NCBI GenBank assembly: GCA_049999805.1
Contig: JBNGIO010006320.1
Location: 113,624-177,623, forward strand
DNA from: Folioceros fuciformis
Lineage: Eukaryota > Anthocerotophyta > Anthocerotopsida > Anthocerotales
Direction of reading: 5' to 3'
Length of the DNA stretch: 64,000 bases
The translations under genes and the position numbers were made by a program. The notes below the pieces were generated by a model. That model was not told the origin of the DNA, did no database searches, and saw nothing but the letters and a program-made list of their open reading frames with translations. Shown piece after piece: positions 55,361 to 64,000 of this stretch. How positions within the stretch are numbered: the first letter of the stretch is position 1; each line of letters begins with the position of its first letter.

Positions 55361-58300
55361 CTAAAGCGGCAGGTGAACTGGTACCTGATATTTGGAGGAG
55401 AACAGAACCATCCGAAACTTGGTCCCCAACTGCACCGATAGCTCCCTGTATTACGCCAGAAATTGGCGCTCTCACGACATGCTGTATGCAACCACGAGCC
55501 ACAGGCCGCCAAAAGATTCAGACCCGCTGCTGGGCGGTATAACAGTCATAATGAAAGTGCTCAAGAGACAGATCGACTACCTCCATCTTCATGGCCTCCA
55601 AAACCAGTAGCGGATCATCGATCTGTACGGCGGCTCCACTCACTACGTACACTTTGACAATACGGCCTGACATCGGTGATGTCACAGCTCCTGGAACTTG
55701 AGAGCCTGTCGTTGCCTGCCTCTTGCTGGATTCTTCTCCAAGTACCTCTCTAACACCGAACATATTCACAGGCAAGCTGAACTGGTGATGCTCATCGCCA
55801 GCCCACAAATGTACATGGTTCATGGCACCCTACAGTTGCCATCCGACGTAACACGTATCAGCAAATTGTCCCTCGGACGTACTTCGTGGCAAGTTCTAAA
55901 ATCAGCCACACGCACCTCATTGTAATGTGCCAATGTCGCAGACGATGACACACCATCGACGTTGACTACGAGGTCTTGGCCACCATTGCCCACATCTTTC
56001 CGACTGATGATTGATATTTGCAATGATTGCTCCGCTTCAACCTGCAGTTGCACGAGTTCTCATCATACGCACGACCTGACACACTAAGCAATGCACGAAT
56101 ACAAGCGCAGAGTACAGACCTGCACCGCAAACGTCAAGTCCCTTTTGTGGGTAACTTTAACATTGAACGGGATCACGAAATTGTGAGCAGCTTCATGCTT
56201 CCAGTCGAGCTGAACAATCTGCGATAAGGTGTGATTGAGTCTGAAGCCATTCAGGGAAGGATGATTCCAGACTGAACCTCTCCCCTGATGTTTGCTTGCT
56301 ATAAAGCCACAAAGTATGCCACAGTTAGCCCCGCCAGTGAAAATTACAAGGCACAGTGCCTCAGTCACTGAGATCATTACGCAGTTAGACCTACAGACCT
56401 TTCAAGGAAGTCTCATTGTCACCCGCACAGATAGCAGCTGCTGCAACGGCTGCTCCAACCTTCACACCGGGCCTTCTCAGAGTTGCCTCCTTCAAATCAG
56501 CACCACTTAACTCCGGTTGTGACGGCAACAGCTCCGACTTATGCCGTTCAATAAAATGTGTCTCAACCTCTCCAGCTTCAAATGCTAAATTCGAGGCGAG
56601 TGCCTTGAGGAAGTCAATATTGTTGGGTAGTCCAGCAATCTACAAGCCAGTTTTCTTTCAGGCCCTCTCCATCATCACTTTCTTGACGACACGCCTTCAC
56701 CACCACATCACACATAAGCTGTATCTGCTATATCCTATCTCCATCCATGCACTTGAAGCCATGAGCGACCCAGGCGCACCGCTATACAAACTCCACACAC
56801 TACAGGAGGCTTAAAAAGGGGGTGTGAAAAACCTGAAAGTCTGACAGCGCGGAGTGCAGTTTGGTCAAAGCCGCTTGACGGTTGTGACCCCAGGCTACTA
56901 GCTTAGCTATCATAGGGTCGTAGAACACACTGACAATGTCTCCACAGCTGACACCCGTTTCCACTCTTACTGATACATGACACAAACGTGATTCAGAAGT
57001 TGTGCACCTAAAGGTTGCCAAACAGCGTGAGAAGGGAGGTCGACTTGAGAGCTGTAACCTGTCTTGGAGGTTGAGGGCGGCTGAAAATGTCGCAACGTTC
57101 CAGAAGCAGGCAGAAACCCTTTCGGCACGTTCTCCGCATAAATACGAGCCTCAAAAGCATGGCCTTGACACATTTGAACAACAGTTCGAGTCAAGATTGG
57201 GCCCTGGTAAAAATTAACAAAGCGTAGATGACGTCAAAGGGTACATACTGTACCAGAAAGACCAATCTCATGCTGCTGAAGAGGAAGCGGTTCACCATTT
57301 GCAACTCGTATCTGCCACTCAACTAGGTCTTGTCCAGTGACCATCTCCGTCACCGGGTGCTCAACCTGCGCAACCAGTACATAAACCATTCGTATCAGCA
57401 TAGGATTCGTACAACAAGTCAACCAGCTGGCACTGCATCCCCAGTACTGAAGTTCGTAAGCATTGCAAATTACTTCGAGGTACACCCTGCTCACGCTTGC
57501 AAACAAACAAGAAAAGGCTATCCTTAAAAATGTTCAAACCTGCAGTCGTGTATTCATTTCCATGAAGTAAAACTCTCCTGTAAGAGTATCCACAATGAAT
57601 TCCACTGTTCCAGCACTTTCATATCCGACAGCCTGTTCAAAGAAACCGGGATCAAAGATGCAGCTTATCTTGCCTGCCAACAGCTACATACTGACAGAAG
57701 AGGCACAGTGAAAATGCAAGGAGATGGTGACCTTTGCGGCGTCTACTGCTGCCTGACCAATCCTGTTACGAAAATCTTCAGTGATGTGAGGCTGCATGAA
57801 AGCTAAAGAAGTCTCTGTTAGACAAAGTCACAGTTCAGTACCAATCTACACAGACCACAACGAGTCTTCCCATCAACTCTCGAAAGGCGACCTCCTACCG
57901 CTGGGGATTCCTCAATAATCTTTTGATGCCTTCTTTGAACGCTGCAATCCCTTTCAAATAGGTGCACAACATTCCCATGCTTATCCCCAAATATCTGAAA
58001 CAACAGACAACAAGGCTCTTTCAGCTAGTGGTCTATTGGCTACTATCTCCTGTCTCTGGATGCAGGTCAAACGGGTTGAACCCCTGCAGATCAAGTCGGA
58101 CATTCACCAGGACCAGGAAGACAAGAGTTCGACTGGGACTACCTGCACTTCTATGTGCCTTGGTTGAGACAGGTATTTCTCGATGAGAACTTGATCATTG
58201 CCAAAGGCAGATTTTGCCTCACGCTGAGCTCCTGCTAAACTCTCCAAAAACTGGTTGGGATTATGAACAATTCTCATCCCCTGAAAAAGTGAGAACAAAA

Positions 58301-59397
58301 CGCATCAGAGTTAGAACCAAGACCCTACATTTGACTGCAATCGGCCGCCTCCTTTACTCGACGTACCACCACCTACCATCTATGGTGCCATAAATGCATA
58401 TACCTTTCCTCCACCGCCCTGTGTGGCCTTGATCAGCACCGGATAGCCAATCCTATCTGCTTCGCGCTTCAGGACTTCAGTGGTCTGATCGTCTCCATGG
58501 TATCCAGGCACAACAGGCACACCCGCAGCAATCATCAAGCGCTTAGAGACACTGCGCACCAAAAAAAACACTTGAAAGAATCAACGGAGTTTACAAGCGC
58601 ATCCATCATGGAAGTGGCACCATGATTGTGCATGTTCTCACCTCTTATCTCCCATGTCATTTATGGCGGAGGACGGCGGACCAAGGAAGGAAATGCCCTG
58701 TTCCTTGCACTTTTCAGCGAATTGCATGTTCTCTGAGAGGAAGCCGTAACCTGGATGCACTGCCTGGACCAAACACGAAATCCAAAGCACGTCAGCAAAA
58801 ACGCAAATAACTTGGGCACACTAATCACACGCAGGAGCGAGGCACCCTCACCTGTGCGCCAGTCAATTTGACTGCCGCAAGAATGGCGGATCCATTGAGA
58901 TAGCTCGCCGCGGCAGTAGCCGGGCCTATGAACACTGCTTCATCCGCCTCCCGCACGTGCATTGCCAACCTATCCTGCTCACTGTACACGGCTACAGTCT
59001 TCACTCCCATCCTCTTGCAAGTCTTAATAACGCGGCATGCGATCTCACCCCGGTTGGCGATCAGCAGTTTCTTGATCGGTTTCGCCCTAGGCAAATCCAA
59101 GGCCCCACCAGATGCAACTCCAAAATCCGAGACCCCGCGGGTACTAGAGAAATCCTTCACACCGGGTAACCATCTTCCGACCGCAAACGGCGGACGCAAA
59201 ACGCGCAGCGAAAGCTGAGGACGATTCAGCTCAGAGACAACACATAATGCCCGCACCAGCAAACCTCGAGGATCGAAAACCCGACCAGCTGCTCCACCAT
59301 ACGATCCTATGCACCGACATCCAGGAGGCACATAAGCCACACCCGAACAAGAACGCTGCCCGCACAACAGAAGGTGCAGAATTCTCTTGCGGCCCAT
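55361..59397 (-). CDS. MCCA: Methylcrotonyl-CoA carboxylase alpha (biotin-containing) subunit, mitochondrial
   Basis: Multi-exon gene; exon 1 is 58852-59397. The first 100 or so residues are Arg/Ser/Gly-rich, a mitochondrial presequence. Biotin carboxylase motifs follow in order: [44 protein letters not shown] (ATP-grasp loop), [53 protein letters not shown] then [20 protein letters not shown], and [20 protein letters not shown]. The biotin attachment site is [10 protein letters not shown]. The last exon reads [14 protein letters not shown] and ends with TAG at 55361-55363. With the beta subunit it carboxylates 3-methylcrotonyl-CoA in mitochondrial leucine degradation. Motif spacing and the AMKM site without a carboxyltransferase domain distinguish it from acetyl-CoA and pyruvate carboxylases. 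Several middle exon borders were not fixed. Confidence 0.9.
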
Positions 59398-59493
59398 GGT
59401 GACAATGGCTTAGTCTCACACAAGCAACGTCTACACCAAAATACGCATCTACACCACGCGCCTCCCGAGGCCTGTCTGCCTGCCCTGCCCTTC

Positions 59494-59676
59494 CTACTTA
59501 TTCAGCCCAATGCGCTGCGCGACCGAGGGCTTCAGCGGCTGCTCGTTGCACTGCAGAGACGCGGCCAGCTGCTGCTCCGAGGACATGCCAGCGGCTGCGG
59601 CGTTCCTCCGCGCCTCGTCGTATTCTTGCTTATCCTCCGCCTTCAGCTCCAACCGCGTAGGCTTCCGCCGCAACAT
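59494..59676 (-). CDS. CDC26: Anaphase-promoting complex subunit CDC26
   Basis: A 60-residue frame. The ATG at 59676 was chosen because MLRRKPTRLELKAEDKQEYD is the conserved N-terminal motif of CDC26/APC12; the frame is open further upstream but that part is unlike the family. The C-terminus ends QPLKPSVAQRIGLNK, as in plant homologues that finish with an RIGL motif. CDC26 is a tiny structural subunit that binds the TPR protein CDC16/APC6 and stabilises the APC/C ubiquitin ligase in the nucleus. It lies 96 bp upstream of the MCCA start codon on the same strand, so the CDC26 3' UTR and the MCCA promoter probably overlap. Confidence 0.82.
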   Translation of the reverse strand: MLRRKPTRLELKAEDKQEYDEARRNAAAAGMSSEQQLAASLQCNEQPLKPSVAQRIGLNK

Positions 59677-60117
59677 CCTCGACCTCGACCTCGACCTCCT
59701 TCTCCTCCCCGCACCAACCACGTAGCGCAGGAGCAAGGAACAACAGCCCAGCCGATGAGGCTGACAAAGCCAGTTGTCTTGCCTTTCGTCAACTGGACCC
59801 TCCACACAAATAGAGGCGATGTATCTCTAGTTTCTCGAGGTTTGCCTGCAAACTGTCGATTCAATAAAAACGAGGATATACATATATGATATGCACTAAC
59901 CGGATGTGTACGGACACGAAGAGGGCCACGTGGGGAGAGTGCGAAGTGGAGCTCCACTTGGCTAATTCTCGTCGTCTGCCCACCGGCTTACACATTTGGC
60001 ATCGGCCTTCAGCGGTGACTCCATGTCCAGCACACTGCAAGCCACGAGGTCCAGCTCAAGATCGAGCGCTTCTCAGAGCTGCGAATCTCTTATGCAATTT
60101 GATCTCGCCGTCCCACC
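59677..60117. promoter_or_regulatory. Divergent promoter interval, CDC26 / catalase
   Basis: About 440 bp between the CDC26 ATG and the probable catalase ATG, on opposite strands. It contains the catalase 5' UTR and both promoters; no element is assigned. Confidence 0.35.
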
Positions 60118-62439
60118 ATGGATCCCAAGGCACCATTTGTTTCCGAAGCTTCCACCTTTTGCAAAATCTGAATCAAGCTTAGCGGAAGGATTGCCTGACA
60201 AGAGGAGTCCTAACCGAATCGCGGGTTGTGCAGATGCGGCCTTCGAGTGCGCACAACTCGATGCACTTCACTACCAACCAAGGCGCGCCTGTGTGGAACA
60301 ACAATTCCTCGCTCACCGTGGGCCCTAGAGGTGAGGCTCATTGCAACTTGCAATCGTAGCTGGACGTGGTCCAGGAGAAGAAGTGGAGAAGGTTGTTGAT
60401 GCTGTGGTCAATTGCGAGGGTTGTGTAGGGCCGGTGTTGTTGGAGGATTACCATCTGGTGGAGAAATTGGCGCAGTTTGATCGGGAGCGGATCCCGGAGA
60501 GAGTGGTGCACGCGCGGGGATTCTCGGCGAAGGGATACTTCGAGGTGACGCACGACATGTCGCAGCTCACGTGCGCGGATTTTCTGAGAGCGCCGGGCGT
60601 GCAGACCCCGCTCATCGTGCGCTTCTCCACCGTCATCCACGAGAGAGGGAGCCCGGAGACGCTCAGGGATCCCCGGGGCTTTGCGGTCAAGTTTTACACC
60701 AGGGAGGGCAATTTTGACATGGTTGGGAACAACATTCCTGTGTTTTTCATCAGAGATGGGATGCAGGTACGTGTGAAGCTGGTTGTGGTTGGGTATGGGG
60801 GCGGTGGTTGAAACGTGGATGCGTGGTTGGTGCAGTGGATTACTTGTGGATGGATTGGATGTGCAGTTCCCGGAGATGATTCATGCGCTGAAGCCCAATC
60901 CGAGGACGCACATTCAGGAGAGCTGGAGGATGATGGATTATTTCTCATTCGTTCCTGAGAGTTGCCACATGTTCACGTTTCTGTTCGATGACTGGGGGAT
61001 TCCCGCTGATTTTAGGCACATGGAGGGCTTCGGTGTCCATACTTTTAAGGTGAGAAGGGTGACAGTGTGACGGTTTTGGGGTGATGATGGAGGTCTACTG
61101 CTAGGGGGATCACGTGGATGCTCACGTCGTGAATGTGGGCATACAGTTGATCAACAGCGAGGGGAAGGAGACATATGTTAAGTTCCATTGGAAGCCGACC
61201 TGCGGGCTTAAGTTTCTGCTGGACGATGAGGCTATCATTGTTGGTGGAACCAACCACAGTCATGCAACTAAAGACCTCTATGACTCAATTGCCGAGGGGA
61301 ACTTCCCGGAGTGGAAGCTGTACGTACAGACCATGGACCCAGCGACTGAGCATCAGTACGAGTTTGATCCACTCGACGATACCAAGACTTGGCCTGAAGA
61401 CCGCTTTCCTTTGCAGGTATGCGTACATGTCTCATGAGCTGTCTCATCATGGCTAATCTCTTGTAACCTGTCTACACGTTAACTCTTGTGTTACTGTGGT
61501 AACAGCCAGTGGGGCGGATGGTGCTGAACAAGAACATTGACAACTTTTTCAATGAGAACGAACAGCTTGCTTTCTGCCCTGGAGTCATCGTGCCAGGCAT
61601 CTACTACACGGATGATAAGATGTTTCAGACCAGAATTTTCTCCTACTCAGACACACAGCGTCACAGGCTGGGTCCGAATTATCTCATGCTTCCAGTCAAT
61701 GCTCCCAAGTGTCCTTATCACAACAATCACCATGAAGGGTTCATGAATTTCATGCATCGGGATGAGGAGGTAACAAAGGTTGCACTGCCTTTCTTTCGTT
61801 TGGAGGTTTCCATATGCATTCCTGACTTACATTTGTCTGGTAAAACAGGTGAACTACTTCCCGTCTCGGTACGATCCAACTCGTCATGCACAGCGGACCC
61901 CTGTACCGAGGAACCAAGTTTCAGGAGTTCGGGACAAGGTCGGAAGAGTCCTGTCCTATAATTTGAAACGAAAAACCCCGCAATAGTGACCGTTGTCTTC
62001 GCTAAGCTTGGTTGTATACCTCCAGATCCACATCGACAGGGAGAACAACTTCCAGCAGCCCGGAGAACGATATCGCTCTTGGCCGAGTGACAGGTAATGA
62101 CAAAACGAGCAGTTCGTGTATTGCTCCTCATGGTGGCTCTGGACTACATTTCCCGCCCAACGATCCCGTGTTGTGAATTTGGTTGCCCACAGGCAGGACA
62201 GGTTCGTAGAACGCTGGGTGAAAGCTCTCTCGGATCCGAAAGTAACGCACGAGATTCGGAGCGTTTGGTTGTCGTACTGGACACAGGTAAGTTGTTCTGT
62301 AGTTCATTCACGGGAACCCACCAAAGCTTCAGTGATTGGTAGACCTGATACGTCGTTTCCCTGTCTTCTGATGAATCAGTGCGATAAGGGGCTCGGTCGC
62401 AAACTCAATACCAGGTTGAATGTGAGATCTGCTATCTGA
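60118..62439 (+). CDS. CAT: Catalase
   Basis: Exons 60234-60330, 60429-60766, 60867-61049, 61147-61416, 61506-61769, 61849-61938, 62026-62093, 62193-62286 and 62380-62439 join in phase to 487 residues. A tiny first exon is likely at 60118 (CCACCATGG context, encoding MDPK). With it the length is about 491, the plant norm of 492. Motifs: [37 protein letters not shown] with HARG holding the catalytic His, [15 protein letters not shown] with the catalytic Asn, [36 protein letters not shown], and [17 protein letters not shown] with the haem-ligand Tyr. It converts H2O2 to water and oxygen in peroxisomes. The donor for the first intron would be non-canonical or lie a few codons later. The stop is TGA at 62437. 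Confidence 0.93.
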
Positions 62440-62641
62440 ATCCGGGCGTTCATGACTCGTTAACCTATTAACTTGCTGGGTTTTGGCAAGTTAAAATGCT
62501 AGCTTATAAGTTTCGTTTGAGTTCTGTGCTTGCCTTTCGTACATAAAGGTTGTTTGGTTTGTGTACAGACATACCCGCTATCGATACCTCAGCATGGAAA
62601 TGATATGTTAACCTGCGTGTCGAGTATGAAACGGACCTTTG
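62440..62641. other. Short intergenic between convergent genes
   Basis: The 3' flanks of catalase (+) and the PPR-SMR gene (-); no additional feature. Confidence 0.4.
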
Positions 62642-64000
62642 TTATTTTACATCCCACTCACACTTAATTTGAGAGGGAGACTCAAATGATGTGAGCCACC
62701 TCTCTACATCCCGCTTCTTCGATCGCAGAGCACCTTGATTCTGTCTTTCAACTGCAAACGGGCTTTGCATACATCCTAGAATCCCAATTACCATGCCCTT
62801 GACCAAGGATTTCCCTTGGACTTCACTATGCCTGCCCCACCCAGTAACAACTTCGATCACTCCAGGAGAGATTGCATCGCGGTCACCATCAACTAGGAGC
62901 CCATGTAATTTTTGCAGCCAGAGCAAGAACGTCACGAGGGCAGTACCCAACTCCATTCCGTGGAGATCAACTCGGAAGGGTTGCAAAACTGCGTCCGCCA
63001 GGAGACCAAGAGCGAGCAACTCCCGCACCACACTCAACTCGCCGTCTTCGGCATCCAAACTCTGCAGCACGAGAACAAGGTTCTCTGGACATCGTGACAA
63101 ATGCTTAAGGACAGAGGCAGGTGTTGGTGATGCATTCCCGTCATCCAATTCTCCTCTGATCGCCACCCTGACCCTCTCCAAAACGGGATCAGAAAATGTT
63201 AACTTCGTTTCACCTTCACAATGCAGGCTGCTGGCCATCAAATTAAGCATCGGACACGCCTTAGAAAGGGCATTCCAGGTACGCACGGATGGTGAAACTC
63301 CTGAAGCAGCCATAACGTGCATGATGTGCAGCATTCGGTCATACTGCTTGGCCTGCGAGTAGGCAGCAATATTCATGTTATACGCCGCTCGATCCACCTC
63401 CAACCCTAAACCCCTCATCTCCGTGAACACCACTTCCATCTCTGTCAGCAACGCGCCCTTCCCGAAGGCCTCGAGCACCACTTTGTAGTCATCAGAGGAC
63501 GGCCGTATCCCTGCCGCCTTCATACCCGCCAGCGCCTTTCCCGCTTCCAAGGGAAGCTCCAACACACTATAAGCCCGGAGCAACGCTCGCTGGCTCATCA
63601 CCACAGCACTTCCAGCCTCCCGCATCTTCTCATAAACTCCAACCAGGCGCTCGCGAAGGCCGCACCGCGCATAGCTCTCGATCAGAGCACACTTGAATCG
63701 CAACGTGTGCTCCGCACTCCGCCCTGCTGAGACCTGGAGACACAAGGCTTCCGCCTCTTCGACCTGATCCATCTTCGTGAGCACAGCCACCAGCCGCGCC
63801 TGCAAGGCCACAGTGTCCCTATACCACGCCACGTCCTTCCCGCTGCGATACACCTTCAACCACCATCTGGCAAGATGCCCGTCAGCCCGCAACACAACTT
63901 GCTGCAACACCCGGAAACGTAGACTGAAGACGCACCATGAGAGCCAGCTCCCACTCGTCCTGCTCCAGCAGCGCGTGCAGGAACTCCAGATGAACTGGCC
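62642..64000 (-). CDS. PPR-SMR protein, 5' end outside the window
   Basis: The minus-strand frame runs from the stop at 62642 to beyond 63899. An upstream exon (about 63935-64000, reading HLEFLHALLEQDEWELALM) continues past the window edge. PPR-like helical repeats occupy the first half (TLRFKCALIESYARCGLRER, SSDDYKVVLEAFGKGALLTE, DRAAYNMNIAAYSQAKQYDR, SVRTWNALSKACPMLNLMAS). A C-terminal SMR domain follows, with VDLHGMELGTALVTFLLWLQ (LDxH-type motif) and GVIEVVTGWGRHSEVQGKSL (a TGWGR variant of TGxG). The family includes organelle RNA-binding proteins, and some SMR domains are endonucleases. The join at about 63900-63933 is unclear: the frame changes within a stretch only 34 bp long. Start and full length are not visible. 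Confidence 0.82.
   Translation of the reverse strand, partial: GQFIWSSCTRCWSRTSGSWLSWCVFSLRFRVLQQVVLRADGHLARWWLKVYRSGKDVAWYRDTVALQARLVAVLTKMDQVEEAEALCLQVSAGRSAEHTLRFKCALIESYARCGLRERLVGVYEKMREAGSAVVMSQRALLRAYSVLELPLEAGKALAGMKAAGIRPSSDDYKVVLEAFGKGALLTEMEVVFTEMRGLGLEVDRAAYNMNIAAYSQAKQYDRMLHIMHVMAASGVSPSVRTWNALSKACPMLNLMASSLHCEGETKLTFSDPVLERVRVAIRGELDDGNASPTPASVLKHLSRCPENLVLVLQSLDAEDGELSVVRELLALGLLADAVLQPFRVDLHGMELGTALVTFLLWLQKLHGLLVDGDRDAISPGVIEVVTGWGRHSEVQGKSLVKGMVIGILGCMQSPFAVERQNQGALRSKKRDVERWLTSFESPSQIKCEWDVK

Noticed and set aside
61105-61146. Extension of catalase exon 5 upstream (reading [14 protein letters not shown])
   Set aside because: It keeps the frame, but catalases lack these 14 residues; the acceptor CATACAG at 61146 gives the conserved join before [13 protein letters not shown].

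Overview
The window is nuclear DNA from a land plant. The genes are plant-type: EPF-like peptide, TRICHOME BIREFRINGENCE-like protein, D27 isomerase, TIC20, ATXR2, an SKL2-like protein, MCC biotin carboxylase, P-class PPR and PPR-SMR proteins, and a plant catalase. Genes are dense, the background is GC-rich, and most introns are short (about 60-130 bp, GT-AG). This fits a compact non-seed plant genome such as a hornwort or Selaginella-like lycophyte. The clade is inference. One 100-N scaffold gap lies at 22977-23076.

Layout. 0.9-3.3 kb: intronless ATXR2-like SET gene (+) and intronless D27-like gene (-), tail to tail. 4.4-5.0 kb: an unrecognised secreted-protein ORF in AT-rich sequence. 5.8-13.7 kb: GH5 mannanase (+), RNase H2 subunit B (-, pieced together from eight small exons), and a TRM2/TrmA-type RNA m5U methyltransferase (+), the last two divergent. 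16-21 kb: TauE/SafE-type transporter (+) and F-box protein (-). 22.2-23.2 kb: unknown acidic protein crossing the gap. 24.2-28.9 kb: a sharply bounded AT-rich island with two genes, a protein with two LYS-PAHN repeats and an ankyrin/coiled-coil protein with one ankyrin repeat per exon. 29.5 kb: LEA group 1-like protein. 30.8-39.6 kb: SKL2-like protein (-) and WDR6-like WD40 protein (+) from a shared 222-bp promoter interval. 39.7-44.9 kb: alpha/beta hydrolase, purple acid phosphatase and THO complex subunit 7, all minus. 45-49 kb: P-class PPR protein (+), TIC20 (-), and a possible two-exon microprotein (+). 49.5 kb: EPF-like peptide (-). 50-51.3 kb: nested short tandem repeats. 51.4-54.9 kb: small Cys-rich membrane protein (-) and TBL-like protein (+). 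55.4-62.4 kb: MCCA (-), CDC26 (-) and catalase (+). 62.6-64 kb: PPR-SMR protein (-), cut by the window edge.

The genes are mostly unrelated housekeeping functions: organelle import and gene expression, RNA modification and export, leucine catabolism, peroxisomal H2O2 removal, cell-wall modification. They do not form a pathway. The oddest parts are the AT-rich island with its two intact A/T-codon-biased genes, the AT-rich secreted ORF near 4.4 kb, and the EPF-like peptide next to a repeat tract.
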